A stretch of 64,000 nucleotides of DNA from Nymphaea colorata (GCF_008831285.2 NC_045145.1:22132802-22196801); one strand, 5' to 3'. Shown: positions 11,108 to 22,177, numbered from the stretch's first letter. The notes: generated by a model from the letters alone, not told the origin. Made by a program: numbers and translations.

Positions 11108-12043
11108 ATGGGTTGCAGTACATTCATTGTGGCAACTTTTGTGCTGGTTTCCCTTCATGGTGCTAGCTGCCGGATGTTGGCTGCTGAGGCCGGCGAGGAG
11201 AGCTATGTCCGGGCGGACCTCAGCCAGCTCACCGGTTGCCGGCGTGGGGAAAATAAGGCTGGGCTTGCCTCCCTAAAGCGATACTTGAATCATTTTGGTT
11301 ACCTTGACAACCAGGGAGCCGATGAGTTCTCAGATGAATTTAACGAGGATCTCGAAGCTGCACTCAGGACCTACCAGATGAATTTCAATCTGAACACCAG
11401 CGGAGTCCTGGACGAGGCGACGGTGCAGAAGCTTATCCAGCCCAGATGCGGTGTCCCTGACATTGTCAACGGCACCAACTTGATGAAGTCGGGCCGCCAC
11501 CGGTACATCCCCGGCGTCGGCCACTTCGTCATGCATTATTCATTCTTTACCAACATGCCCCGGTGGCCGGATTCTCAACGTAATCTCAAGTACACCTTCT
11601 CTACCGACAATCAGCAATATGGAGCAGAGCAGCTGAGGTCTGTCTTCTCTGCAGCGTTCGCCAAGTGGGCAGCAGTGTCGCCGTTCCAATTCGCTGAAGC
11701 CTATGAGGGCGAAGTAGCCGATTTACAAATTGCTTTCTACAGCGGAGATCATGGAGACGGCCATCCGTTCGATGGGCCGGGTTCCATCCTTGCACATGCA
11801 TTTGCGCCAACAAATGGAAGGCTTCATTTCGATGCCGATGAGACCTGGCTGCCTGACGCCACCGGGACGAACGGAGTGGATCTCGAATCGGTGGCAGTCC
11901 ATGAAATCGGCCATCTTCTTGGGCTCGGCCATTCTGCAGACATTAATGCAATCATGTTTCCGACAATTAGAAGAGGAGAGAGGAAGCTGAACCCGAATTC
12001 CGACGATGTTCAAGGGATCCAAGTGCTTTATGGCTCCAAGTAA
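11108..12043 (+). CDS. MMP: Matrix metalloproteinase (plant matrixin), MMP gene 1
   Basis: Secreted zinc endopeptidase of the plant matrixin family (MEROPS M10A), expected to act in the apoplast. The single-exon frame of 311 residues starts with a signal peptide (about 1-21, ending HGASC). The propeptide (about 35-110) contains the cysteine switch PRCGVPDI at 102-109, which keeps the zymogen inactive. The catalytic domain (about 125-311) has the structural zinc/calcium region YSGDHGDGHPFDGPGS, the catalytic helix HEIGHLLGLGH at 255-265 and the Met-turn methionine at 273 (AIMFP). Lack of introns and lack of a hemopexin domain are usual for plant MMPs. No C-terminal hydrophobic tail is present, so it is probably soluble rather than GPI-anchored. 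The ATG sits 93 bases after a TATA box. It is the most divergent of the three intact copies. Substrates unknown. Confidence 0.97.
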   Translation: MGCSTFIVATFVLVSLHGASCRMLAAEAGEESYVRADLSQLTGCRRGENKAGLASLKRYLNHFGYLDNQGADEFSDEFNEDLEAALRTYQMNFNLNTSGVLDEATVQKLIQPRCGVPDIVNGTNLMKSGRHRYIPGVGHFVMHYSFFTNMPRWPDSQRNLKYTFSTDNQQYGAEQLRSVFSAAFAKWAAVSPFQFAEAYEGEVADLQIAFYSGDHGDGHPFDGPGSILAHAFAPTNGRLHFDADETWLPDATGTNGVDLESVAVHEIGHLLGLGHSADINAIMFPTIRRGERKLNPNSDDVQGIQVLYGSK

Positions 12044-13395
12044 AATACCATTAATGGAGACGACGTATCAGTTGGAGGAGATGATGAAGAAGTACACTTA
12101 AGAAGATATACATAGTTCATAATAGGCCAACTTGTTCCTTATAGTTCATTATAGGCCAACTTGGTGTCTTATAGCGTGTCTTGTTCCACATATGTCGAAC
12201 TGGCACGTACTCATGCCCCCTTTTTTCTGTATTTTTAAACAAATGAAATTTATAAGTTAATTTGTTGTTTTCTAGTGTTGCCTTCATATAAGTGCTCAAG
12301 GTTCGATAAAACATGACTTTAAGTTTAAATCTAGACAACCCAAGAACCAAAAAGTTATTTGAAAATAACGATTAGATATCAAGTAGTAATTTCTTATTTG
12401 AATGAGTGATTGGCGTTCCCAAAATCATGTATGCATCAGCATAAAACTGCTTCTGAAGATGGTAACGAATTATGTCTCGGATGATGAAAATGTTGCACTG
12501 TCAACGCCACAGGTGTACTTCAGTGTAATTATTTGAAAACCCAGTTTTGTTTAAGTTGCAAATTTGCTCAATCCTTGAGTGGGCGTGGATTTGGTTTATC
12601 GGCAGGTATAGCAGGATTGGATGGCATTGATTTGGATCTTGATAGATCTGAATCTGCTAAACTTAGATAGGTCGTGTTTACGTTGTTTGACAAGCTTGGT
12701 GAGGTACGTGTTAATTGAAGTACTATGTTTCGAGTATGATTATTGTCCAGTTTAGAGAGTTATCTGGTGCTTGTTAGTGTAGGGCATCGTAGTTAAATTT
12801 TGATTTGGATTTCAGCATATTTAATGATTTTCCTCGGGATAATTAGTTAGAAGTTCTATTTTCTACTTTTTTCCATTATATGGCGGCGTCGCTTAGCCTT
12901 TATATGTTCATGTCTTAAATCTGCGAGTTATAGATCATTCGGTCGAGTCTGGTATAAATATGACGTTGTGCTATGCTACCAAGCTTAGCTAATTTTGGTG
13001 ACGGGATCTTTTACATTCATACAACACAGTAAAAGCAAGCTTCCTTTAAACTTGCAATGGTGAAACAATCACCGGTATAGCTAGAGCACAGCATCGGTAT
13101 ATGTCGACCGACTCTGCGTGGTGCATATATTTGTAGTTCATATTATTATTACAATCATGCAGTGGCGGAGGGAAACATTTTTGGTTGAAGGGCAGTCATT
13201 TCTTCTGTCATATAGTCATGTAGAATGAAGTTTCCACATGATTTTTTTGTAGTGCTTCAACCAGTTCTCCAATGGTGAAAACTTGGAATTTTTATTCTTG
13301 ATTCGTTGAATTAAGAATGAGCATTCAACGAAGACCAATGCAACTAAAACATTCTTTGCCAGTAATTTTTAACACATCCCCAACGTCCTGATAAT
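12044..13395. other. 3' flank of MMP gene 1 and intergenic sequence
   Basis: The first 400 bases resemble the 3' flanks of genes 2 and 3 (GATAGGCCAA-like blocks, CCTTTTTTCTGTATTT, TTTGTTGTTTTCTAGTGTTG). A phrase around TAGTTCATAATAGGCCAACT is duplicated in tandem at about 12114-12165. The rest (12.5-13.4 kb) holds no recognised gene. Confidence 0.55.
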
Positions 13396-14713
13396 TAATC
13401 TGTAATTTTCATTTATTTATTATGAAATATATTTATACCTTGGTTCAAACTAGTTTCATAATCAGTTCTAAAGCTTTATGAACCCATGATATCAGCCCCA
13501 GTTCCTATCGGCGAAAAATTGGTAGAGAAAAAAAAAAGTCACATAAACCTCAAGAGAGAAAGGGAGAGCTAACAAGTTTATAAATGTATTGTGGCAAAAT
13601 AAGCATGCTATGTAGCTTGCCCACGCGAAATGCGTCGTCCTCTTTCACAAATCAAACGAAAACATTAATTTAAATGTTTAAATCAATAGGATAATAGCAA
13701 CATCACTCGAATGAGATGCATTAATTTGATTTTGTAACTAATGGTCCCTTTTATGGGGATTAATTATAAAACTCTATTTATAGGAATCTTCAACAAGACA
13801 ATTTGTGCATTAATCAACTGCATTCTACTTGGGTACAAAAATTCTTTTTAAAAAAAGAAGGTGCCAGATGGAGTTGCATGCACAGACAAATACAAAGAAA
13901 AAGGGGTTAGGGCATTTTTAAAATATTTTAAACATACATTTTAGACTTTTTAACATTTCCATAAATCTTCTTTTATCATTCTAAAAACCATTGTTTTTAA
14001 CATTTCCATAAATCTTCTTTTATCATTCTAAAAACCATTGTTTTCCTTTTTTTACTTTTTTTTAACAATATTTTGGTCATAGCTCCGCCTTACAAAAAAC
14101 ATATTTGGGAGCCTTATATTCTGAAGGAAATAACGTACATAATCCTTCAATTTAGAGGAGCAATAAAACTACCAAAAAGGCCTGAACCAGCCATTTCAAC
14201 CTGGCAATCTTGTACATCATGAAGCTGACTATTCGGTCAGCCAGCGGTCAAGCAAAAATTATTCAGAGACTAAACATGCGATGGTTCTACCACATTGACT
14301 AATGCTGCAGCAAGGTGTTCCACGTTAAAGACGAAGAATTCAACCACCGATCCCGCGCTCTGGTCACGGCCGCCATGTTCCGTTTCACAACTTGAAAAGG
14401 ACCACTACTCCAATAAACGATCCGCGTCCACTGCAGCAACATTGTCTTCTTAGTTTCTTTTCGCAGCATGCATGATTTTTTTCTCTAAACAACTTGCAAA
14501 TTAACTGGTCAGTCTTCAACGTAGAGAAATATTGGTGCTGCCATTAATTCTGGAACAACGAAACCTTGGAAAGTTCGTAATTGGTGCCGCTTTTAATTAT
14601 GAATCAACGAAACCTTTCAAAGTACGTAGAAAAAGGGTGTGACCCATTCAACACGTCCAATTTGGAATCCACAATTTCTAGGTCATTGCTCATCATTGTC
14701 GATCTTTAAGTCC
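13396..14713 (+). promoter_or_regulatory. Orphan MMP promoter unit with no gene
   Basis: From about 14180 this tracks the upstream region of MMP gene 2 block by block: GACGAAGAATTCAACCACCG, AACATTGTCTTCTTAGTTTC, CAACGTAGAGAAATATTGGT, CATTCAACACGTCCAATTTG and GCTCATCATTGTCGATCTTT. Alignment stops at GTCCCTA (14710), about 40 bases before the point where genes 2 and 3 have their TATA box. An inverted-repeat element follows directly and no MMP coding sequence is found behind it. The match to a functional neighbour's promoter is clear; that its gene was lost when the element arrived is inference. Confidence 0.7.
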
Positions 14714-15368
14714 CTAACACCCAGCTCAGGGACAAAAGCCAAACCCTTTGATTTTGATTTTTAAAATGTATAATATGATTTTGTTGATGCAAAAATCATT
14801 TGTTAGACTTTAATAGTATTTTTATAATGTTTAGCTAATAAAAAATAACCTTTTTCATTACAACAACTTGAATCAAAGCACATTTTATATCAAAATAGTT
14901 TTTATAAGTATTTAAGGCATTTACCAACTTTCTTATTCATTCAAAGGTCTGATAACACAAATTTTGATGTATTTGACCAATAATAAGCATGGTCCGGCGA
15001 GGCCTTAGTGGTCTACACTCGCTTCATAAAAACCGTTGTATTAAACCAGTTTCGTTTTCATTTGGTCTGTATTTCTTAACCATTTATATTTAAGAAAACA
15101 TATATATAATTATATGGGTCCTCAAACGTACAAATCCACATAAAAATAATGCTCTCTGTGCACTTGTGTGATTTTAGAAGCAAAAGGAAACATCACACCG
15201 TTGATTTTGAAAGTTAATAAAAAAAAAATATCCACACTTTTTAGATGTAGATCTCTCTTTCTCTCTCTCTCTCTCTCTCTTTTTGCGTAATTTTGTTCTT
15301 TGCGGATTGTTTTTGTATTTAGGGAACCTCTTGTCCCCAAATTTTGTTATATATTCTCATTTTATCGG

Positions 15369-15440
<72 letters not shown>

Positions 15441-15720
15441 ATTTTTTTGTTAAAAAACTCCTTCTAATAAAATATAAACATCTTAATATGTTTATAAAGA
15501 CTATTTTAAACAAGTAGCTTTAATGAAAAACATTTATTCTTTTATTATCATGTCATAGGGGCCATTCATTTTTTTATTATGAAAACACTACTAAAGTCTA
15601 ACGAATGATCAACTTAGTATATGTTTTGCATCAACTCATTCTTATAAGGTCAGATTAAAAAAAAAACGTTTTAAAAATCAAAATCAAAGGGTCTGGTTTT
15701 TATCCCTGACCTAGTTTTTA

Positions 15721-15723
<3 letters not shown>
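14714..15723. mobile_element. Inverted-repeat element or MITE pair with internal microsatellites
   Basis: The left part (CTCAGGGACAAAAGCC, then AAACCCTTTGATTTTGATTT) reappears in reverse complement on the right (AAATCAAAATCAAAGGGTCT, then TTTTTATCCCTGACC). About 120-160 bases of each arm are complementary, including TTGATGCAAAA and the TTAGACTTTA run. Between them lie unrelated AT-rich DNA, a CT tract (15250-15280) and a (CT)n(AT)n tract (15370-15439). A related shorter element is at 20141-20510. No transposase. Either one nested fold-back element or two MITEs in opposite orientation. Confidence 0.65.
15242..15440. repeat. (CT)n and (CT)n(AT)n microsatellites
   Basis: A CT tract at about 15247-15281 and a second CT tract running into about 30 AT units at 15370-15439. 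A further AT tract lies at 15723-15764, just outside the inverted-repeat element. Confidence 0.95.
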
Positions 15724-15765
<42 letters not shown>

Positions 15766-15782
15766 CTATGTTTTCTTGAGAA

Positions 15783-15995
15783 TGAACGTCTTTCACTAGT
15801 TTATTAGAATTAATCATATGTTTGCAAGGAAAATCATAAAATATATTTTTTTAAGGATTAAATTAATGTCAAGAGTCTTGAGGGATGGACGTCTTTCACA
15901 TGTCTGGCAGAATCAATCAAATGTTTGCAATTAGAATCATAAAATGTATTTTATTAATGATTAAATTAAGGTCAAGAGTCTTAAGGACGAAGGTC
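15783..15995. repeat. Two tandem copies of a ~100-bp module containing ACGTCTTTCAC
   Basis: Each unit starts with ACGTCTTTCAC, continues with a TTTGCAA(G/T)..AAAATCATAAAAT block and ends in a TTAAATTAA..GTCAAGAGTCTT block. The same tandem pair is present at 20705-20915 upstream of gene 3 with a 103-base period. Single degenerate copies occur at about 16389, 21342, 23680 and 26548. Function unknown. Confidence 0.75.
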
Positions 15996-17765
15996 ATCAA
16001 ATTTGATATACGTATTTATGTATAGGCATGTATGTGGCAAGTTTTTAAAAATTTTGTATCCACATGTTCCTTCATTGTCCAATTACATATATACATCGGA
16101 ATTATTTAAAAAATCAAATGATCGAAGTGGCCAGAATATCTTATTCGAAGACTAGAGGGCCAACGAAGCAGTATAATTGTATCTGTAACCACCAATAGGG
16201 AACTTTGTTAGCCATTTTAGATGGCCGTCTTCAGACCATAAACGTCATTGAGGGCTACTGATCGGACAGCAACAGAACAATACTAATAAAGAGGATGCTG
16301 GGAGGTATATTCCCGATTAATCATGCATCGGCAAAGTCAGTCTTTGGCTGGTCAGAGAAGAGGGACGTTGGTCTCTTGACGTCACTGGACGTCTTTCGCA
16401 AGTTTAGCACAATTGATAATATCTTTACCAGTAAAATCAGAATATATATATATATATATATATTATATATGTTAAAGTTACCATAAAGTGTCATTACATC
16501 ACGAACTATAGATAATATCAATGACTATTTTTTACTGAAATTTTTAAATTTTAAGATGAAGTAACATCCAATGGCAGCTTTAAACTCCCAATGTATGTAC
16601 ATGTTTCAGTGATCTAAACTCATGAAAATTGTATCCTTTGTGTGTGTGTCTGAGAGAGAGAGAGAGAGAGAGAGATGAAATAGGGACAAAGTTTGATGCG
16701 TGAGAAAGAGGGAGAGAATCAGAGATGTTTTAACTAAAACATGTTTTTCACAAATCGAACTTTTTCGAATGTTTAAATCTAAATGACAATAAAAAAGACA
16801 ATCTTGAATACATGCGGGTCTATATTCGAAGTTAACTAGTTTATAAGTACATACTCTCAACCTAATTAGCATCCTAGCTCTGACGCACCAATTGTGTCGT
16901 TGTTTTTCACAAATCAAACGTAAACAATGCAAATGTGGAAATCTGTAGGATAATAAAAAAAATCACGGAAAAGAGCTGTTTAAATTTGAATTGTAACTAA
17001 TGGTTTTTGCTTTTACGGTTTATAAAATTCAATTTACGGGATATCTTTGCGGAGTTAATTTGTGCATTAATCAACTACGTTGTACTTGGATATATATGTT
17101 AATGCATATATATGACACTACGATCTAGATCACGAGCAATTTAAGTACAAAAAAGGCCCTGATCCAACTAGATATTTCATCCCGTCCATCTTTTAAATCA
17201 TGCCCACCATTTAGTCAGCTAGAGGTCAAACCAAAAAGTTGAAGGGCTAAAACATGCGTTGGGTTTGACCAGGTTGACTGATTCTGCAAGGCCTTTCACA
17301 TTGATGACGAAGAATTCAACAGTCGATCCCGCGCTCCGGTGAAGGCCCTCAAGTTCCTTGCCACAGCCCCAATAAACGATCGGTGTCTACTGCGGCAACA
17401 TTGTCTTCTTAGTTTCTTTCTTGTTTCATGTCCTTCCGCTAGCTAAGTCGTAGCAAGCAAGATTTTCTCTTAACAACATTCAAATTAACTAGTCAGTCTC
17501 CAACGTAGAGAAACGTTGGTGCTGCCATTAATTGGTGCCGCCAAAACCTTTAAAAGTTCGTAGAAAAAGGGTGTAACCCATTCAACACGTCCAATTTGAA
17601 ATCTGCAATTTCTACGTCATTGCTCATCATTGTCGATCTTTCAGTCCCTACACGGCATGTACCAATCTTGTATTTTGGATCTATAAATAGCTGCCACCAT
17701 ATGCACCAGACATTGTACAAATCTCTCTAGTAAGAGGTTAATTAGGAGGTTCTGCAGTAAGTGCC
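15996..17765 (+). promoter_or_regulatory. Upstream region of MMP gene 2
   Basis: Up to about 16460 it is a close copy of 20916-21415: GGCCAACGAAGCAGTATAAT, GTAACCACCAATAGGGAACT, CATAAACGTCATTGAGGGCT and CGTTGGTCTCTTGACGTC are shared. From 17160 it carries the conserved MMP promoter unit found upstream of the other copies. Two W-box-like TTGAC cores occur at about 17264-17280 (TTTGACCAGGTTGACT), which is suggestive only. A GA microsatellite is at 16650-16675. Confidence 0.65.
17681..17690 (+). promoter_or_regulatory. TATA box of MMP gene 2
   Basis: CTATAAATAG, 82 bases before the ATG, identical to that of genes 1 and 3. Confidence 0.75.
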
Positions 17766-17771
17766 TTAGTC

Positions 17772-18707
17772 ATGGGTTGCAGTACATTCATTGTGGCAAT
17801 TCTTGTGTTGGTTTCCCTTCATGGTGCTAGCTGCCGGATGTTGGCTGCTGACGCCGGCAAGGAGAGGTATGTCCGGGCAGACCTCAGCCAGCTCACCGGT
17901 TGCCGGCGTGGGCAAAATCAGGCTGGGCTTGCCTCCCTGAAGCGATACTTGAATCATTTTGGTTACCTCGACAGCGAGGGAGCCGATGAGTTCTCAGATG
18001 AATTTAACGAGGATCTCGAGGCTGCACTCAGGACGTACCAGCTGAATTTCAATCTGAACGCCAGCGGAGTCCTGGACGAGCCCACGGTGCAGAAGCTTAT
18101 CCAGCCCAGATGCGGTGTCTCTGACATTGTCAATGGCACCAACTTGATGAAGTCCGGCCGCCACCGGCACATCCCCGGAGTCGGCCATTTCGTCATGCAT
18201 TATGCATTCTTTGCCGGCATGCCCCGGTGGCCGGATTCTCAGCGTAATCTCAAGTACACCTTCTCTACCGACAATCAGCAATATGGAGCAGAGCAGCTGA
18301 GGTCCGTCTTCTCTGCGGCGTTCGCCAAGTGGGCAGCAGTGTCGCCGTTCCAATTCGCTGAAGCCTCTGATGGCGAAGTAGCCGATCTAGAGCTTGCTTT
18401 TTACAGCGGAGATCATGGGGACGGCCGTCCCTTCGATGGGCCGGGTACCGTCCTTGCACATGCGTTTGCGCCTACAAATGGAAGGCTTCATTTCGATGCC
18501 GATGAGGCCTGGCTGCCTGACGCTACCGGGACAAACGGAATGGATCTCGAATCGGTGGCAGTCCACGAAATCGGCCATCTTCTTGGGCTCGGCCATTCTG
18601 CGGACATAAATGCGATCATGTATCCGTCAATTGGCGCTGGAGTGAGGAAGGTGGACCCGAATTCCGACGATGTTCAAGGGATCCAAGTGCTTTATGGCTC
18701 TAAGTAA
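17772..18707 (+). CDS. MMP: Matrix metalloproteinase (plant matrixin), MMP gene 2
   Basis: Single-exon frame of 311 residues, aligning without gaps to gene 1. It has a signal peptide (about 1-21), a propeptide with cysteine switch PRCGVSDI at 102-109, a catalytic zinc helix HEIGHLLGLGH at 255-265 and a Met-turn AIMYP around 271-275. All residues needed for a latent and then active matrixin are present. It differs from gene 3 by only four residues (I10T, L11F, L16V, A97T) and five bases in 936. It differs from gene 1 at many silent and replacement sites. A potential N-glycosylation sequon NAS lies at 96-98 in the propeptide (NTS in gene 3). The C-terminus ends at VLYGSK without an anchor, so a soluble extracellular protease is predicted. 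Confidence 0.97.
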   Translation: MGCSTFIVAILVLVSLHGASCRMLAADAGKERYVRADLSQLTGCRRGQNQAGLASLKRYLNHFGYLDSEGADEFSDEFNEDLEAALRTYQLNFNLNASGVLDEPTVQKLIQPRCGVSDIVNGTNLMKSGRHRHIPGVGHFVMHYAFFAGMPRWPDSQRNLKYTFSTDNQQYGAEQLRSVFSAAFAKWAAVSPFQFAEASDGEVADLELAFYSGDHGDGRPFDGPGTVLAHAFAPTNGRLHFDADEAWLPDATGTNGMDLESVAVHEIGHLLGLGHSADINAIMYPSIGAGVRKVDPNSDDVQGIQVLYGSK

Positions 18708-19675
18708 AACACCATTAGTGGACGTATCTGTTGGATGAAATGATGAAGAAGTACGCTGAGAAGATATATAGTTCACGATAGGCCAATTTGTTACTTGTTT
18801 AAGTTGAAGGATTCAAGGGAAATGGGAATAAAAAGTTGGTTCCATTGGTGTCTTATAGCGTGTCTTGTTCCACATATGTCGAGTGGGCTCGTATGGATCA
18901 TGTCCCCTTTTCTGTATTTATAATAAGTTCATTTGTTGTTTTCTAGTGTTGCCTTCATTCATATAAGTTCTCAAGGTTGGATAAAACATCACTAATTTTC
19001 AAATCTATCCAACTTCAAAACCTAAAAGTTATGAAGGAGTGTTTTTCTTGTTTGAATGAATGACTGAAGTTCCCAAAACACAAATGCACTTCAGTGTAAT
19101 TATTTGAAAACCCAGTTTTAAACATGTTTGGGATGTTTTGACGAAACTCTTTTATCACAAACTGAAAAACCTGCCCCTTCGTCGCCCCTCTGAATACACG
19201 AACTCGTTTCTAAAAACTACTTAAAAATCATGCTTCATGAAACCCATTTTAAACAAAATCTATCCAAGGGTGTCACGAATGGAGCAAGATTTTTCTTTTT
19301 CTTTTTTTTTTTTCTTTTGAGGGCCGAATAGTATTTTTCAAAATTTGTAGAGGGCCAAGTAACATTTTTTAAAACTTTTGCATGGTCCAAATTAAAAATT
19401 TTAAAAGATATAAGCATAATTTTTTTTTCCTGAAAAATAATTTTTGGGGTGGGGGGTGTTAGGAGGGGATGGATTCTCTCCACCCCATAAGTGTCATCTA
19501 AATGCTGCCTAAAAGGCTGTGCAGAAATAACAAGGTAAGGGCACAACTGATACCTTCTATATCATGTTCCAAAAACTGCTTATATATAATCTATAAAAAG
19601 AATCTTTTTTATTATTTTTTGTATAATTAGTTGGTTTAAGATAATTAATGAATGCTTATGAGGAGACATTGCAAC
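18708..19675. other. 3' flank of MMP gene 2 and intergenic sequence
   Basis: The first 270 bases align with the 3' flank of gene 3 with several indels (GTGGACGTATCTGTTGGATG, TTCACGATAGGCCAA, CATGTCCCCTTTTCTGTATT). A phrase around AACATGTTTGGGATGTTTTGA near 19120 recurs near 23620. The rest (19.2-19.6 kb) is T-rich with no recognised gene. Confidence 0.55.
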
Positions 19676-19679
19676 TTGC

Positions 19680-19680
19680 C

Positions 19681-19725
<45 letters not shown>

Positions 19726-20061
19726 ACAAAGGAGATTAATTTAAGAACCCTAACTCACTGCTCTTTCTTTTTTTTTTTGTTCTGATCACTCATATGCCAG
19801 CTTTTTCTTTCTCCTCTTTCTTTTTCATAACTATCTTCACCACTCTAAGAGTGGTGCATTCTAAGGAGAGAAGGGAACTCGGAATTCATTGTAAATATTT
19901 TGAGATTGTGATGGCATGTCTGTAATCAGATTATTAATTTCATAAGAAAATAGCTCTTCCTTAATGGTGATTTTTTTCATAACCCCGATGGTGTCCGGTG
20001 GATAACAGGAACATTACAAATGGAAAACTGAGTGTGCATCCATGGACACAAGCACACACAC

Positions 20062-20093
<32 letters not shown>

Positions 20094-20133
20094 GTAAATA
20101 TATATATATAGAGAGAGAGAGAGAGAAATTAGT
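19680..20133. repeat. (CT)n(CA)n and (CT)n(AT)n(GA)n microsatellites with segment shared with 7.74-8.15 kb
   Basis: A CT tract followed by CA repeats at 19680-19727. Then comes a stretch homologous to 7.86-8.14 kb, then CT, AT and GA tracts at 20062-20127. The microsatellites lie at the edge of the next inverted-repeat element. Confidence 0.75.
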
Positions 20134-20140
20134 AAAATTA

Positions 20141-20510
20141 AACTAGACACCCAGGTCAGAAATAAAAACCAAACCCTTTGATTTTTGAAATGTTTTTTTT
20201 TTTTTTGGCAATTTAACCTTATTGATATGATCTTCAGAATGGGTTGATGCAAAAAATATATTAAGTATATCATTTGTTAGAGTTTAATATTGTTTTTATA
20301 ATAATAAAAAAAGTGAAAGACCCCCATAGCATGATAATAAAGAAAACAACATTTTTTATTAAAACAACTTGAATCAAAGCATGTTCTATATCAAATGGTT
20401 TTAATAAGCATATTAAGATAATTATGTTTTATTTAAAATAATTTTTTAACAAAAAAACTAAAGGATCTGGTTTGTATCCTGTAACTATAACTATGTGTCG
20501 GGTTTTTACC
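20141..20510. mobile_element. MITE-like element related to the one at 14714-15723
   Basis: The left end reads CACCCAGGTCAGAAATAAAA and AACCAAACCCTTTGATTTTT; the right end in reverse complement reads AGGATACAAACCAGATCCTT. The two ends are therefore inverted repeats, and the left end matches the left arm of the 14.7-kb element. Non-coding and AT-rich inside. Target duplication not resolved. Confidence 0.6.
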
Positions 20511-21635
20511 AATCTCTCTCTCTATTTAAGGAAGAAAACAATTAACTTAATATACGCTTCTCATCATATTACTCTTAAGATGTAGGGTTAGATTGTAAAA
20601 AAATTATTTATTTACTTTATAACATCTCGTTTTTGCCTCTTACCCAGGTGGTCTGCTTTTTACCAACTTTCTTATGTATTCAAAGGTCTGATAACATTAA
20701 TTTTGACGTCTTTCACAAGTTTAGCAGAAGCAATCATATGTTTGCAAGGAAAACCATAAAATATATTTTATTAAGCATTAAATTAAGGTCAAGAGTCTTG
20801 AGGAATGGACGTCTTTCAAAAGTTTGGCAGAATTAATGCTATGTTTGCAATTAAAATCATAAAATGTATTTTATTAAGGATTAAATTAAGGTAAAAAGTC
20901 TTAAGGATCGAAGGTCGTTAAATTTGATATATATATATCGAAGGTCGTTAAATTTGATATATATATATATATATATACGTAGCAAGTTTTTAATATTTTG
21001 GTATCTACATGTTCCTAGATTGTCCAATTTCATATATATATCGGAATTATTAAAAGAGTTAAATGGTCGAAGTGGCCAGAAGATGCTATTCGAAGTCTAG
21101 AGGGCCAACGAAGCAGTATAATTGTATATGTAACCACCAATAGGGAACTTTATTAGCCACTTCAGATCGCGGTCTTCAGCCCATAAACGTCATTGAGGGC
21201 TACCGATCGGACAGCAACAGAACAGCACCATTAATGAGGATGCTGGGAGGAGGTGTGCTCCGCATCGATAACCAGGACGCGGGAAGCAAAGTCAGTCTTT
21301 GGTCGGTCAGTGCTGGAGGACGTTGGTCTCTTGACGTCGCTGGACGTCTTTCGCAAGTCTAGCAGAATTGATTATATCTTTACCAGCAAAATCAGAACTT
21401 ATATATACATATATGTATATACATATATCTGCAGTGGTGGACAGTGGCCGGATAGCCAACATTTCAAAATTGGTTGTTAGAAAAAAACAAAAAATCATTA
21501 TTAAAGTCACCATAAGCTGTCATTATATCAAAAACCATAGATAATATCACTTACTATTTTTTTACTGATAAATTTTAAATCTTAAGCATTTTGTTTAACT
21601 AAAACATATTGTTTTTCTCCAATCGAACGTATTCG

Positions 21636-21863
21636 AATGTTTAAATCTACATGACAATAAACTATCGGTGTCTACTGAGGCAACATTGTCTTCTTAGTTT
21701 CGTTCTTGGTTTCATGTCCTTCCGCTAGCTAAGTCGCAGCATGCATGACAATGTTTAAATCTACATGACAATAAACTATCGGTGTCTACTGAGGCAACAT
21801 TGTCTTCTTAGTTTCGTTCTTGGTTTCATGTCCTTCCGCTAGCTAAGTCGCAGCATGCATGAC
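21636..21863. repeat. 114-bp tandem duplication in the MMP gene 3 promoter
   Basis: Two consecutive, essentially identical 114-base units, each starting AATGTTTAAATCTACATGAC and containing CAACATTGTCTTCTTAGTTT and TTCCGCTAGCTAAGTCGCAG. The latter blocks are single in the promoters of gene 2 and unit 14.2 kb, so this is a recent local duplication. It contains the deletion junction described for this promoter. Confidence 0.9.
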
Positions 21864-22076
21864 TTTCTCTTAACAACATCACATTAACTAGTCAGCCTCC
21901 AGCGTAGAGAACTATTGGTGCCGCCATTAATTCTGGATCAACGAAACCTTTAAGAGTTCGTAGAAAAAAGGTGTAACCCATTCAACACGTCGAATCCACA
22001 ATTTCTAGGTCATTGCTCATCATTGTCGATCGTTCAGCACCTACACGGCAAGTACCAATCTTGTATTTTTTTTATC

Positions 22077-22086
22077 TATAAATAGC
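22077..22086 (+). promoter_or_regulatory. TATA box of MMP gene 3
   Basis: CTATAAATAG, 92 bases before the ATG, same motif and context as genes 1 and 2. Confidence 0.75.
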
Positions 22087-22177
22087 CGATCCCATGCTCC
22101 CACCATATGCACCAGACATTGTACAAATCTCTCTAGTAAGAGGTTAATTAGGAGGTTCTGCAGTAAGTCCCTTGGTC

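Larger units (their letters stand above)
20655..22170 (+). promoter_or_regulatory. Upstream region of MMP gene 3 (duplicate of gene 2 upstream region with a deletion)
   Basis: From 20705 to 21415 it parallels 15783-16460 (two 103-base modules, then the GGCCAACGAAGCAGTATAAT and CGTTGGTCTCTTGACGTC blocks). After 21600 it follows gene 2 upstream DNA to the point equivalent to about 16786, then jumps to the equivalent of about 17375, missing roughly 585 bases. From 21870 to the ATG it matches the core MMP promoter unit. Confidence 0.7.

Noticed and set aside
11330-12022. Minus-strand open frames opposite MMP gene 1 (and equivalents opposite genes 2 and 3)
   Set aside because: Shadows of the conserved MMP coding sequence; all three sets mirror the same frames.
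22172-22177. Two extra codons before the ATG of MMP gene 3
   Set aside because: The upstream triplet is TTG; alignment with genes 1 and 2 and plant start usage support the ATG at 22178.
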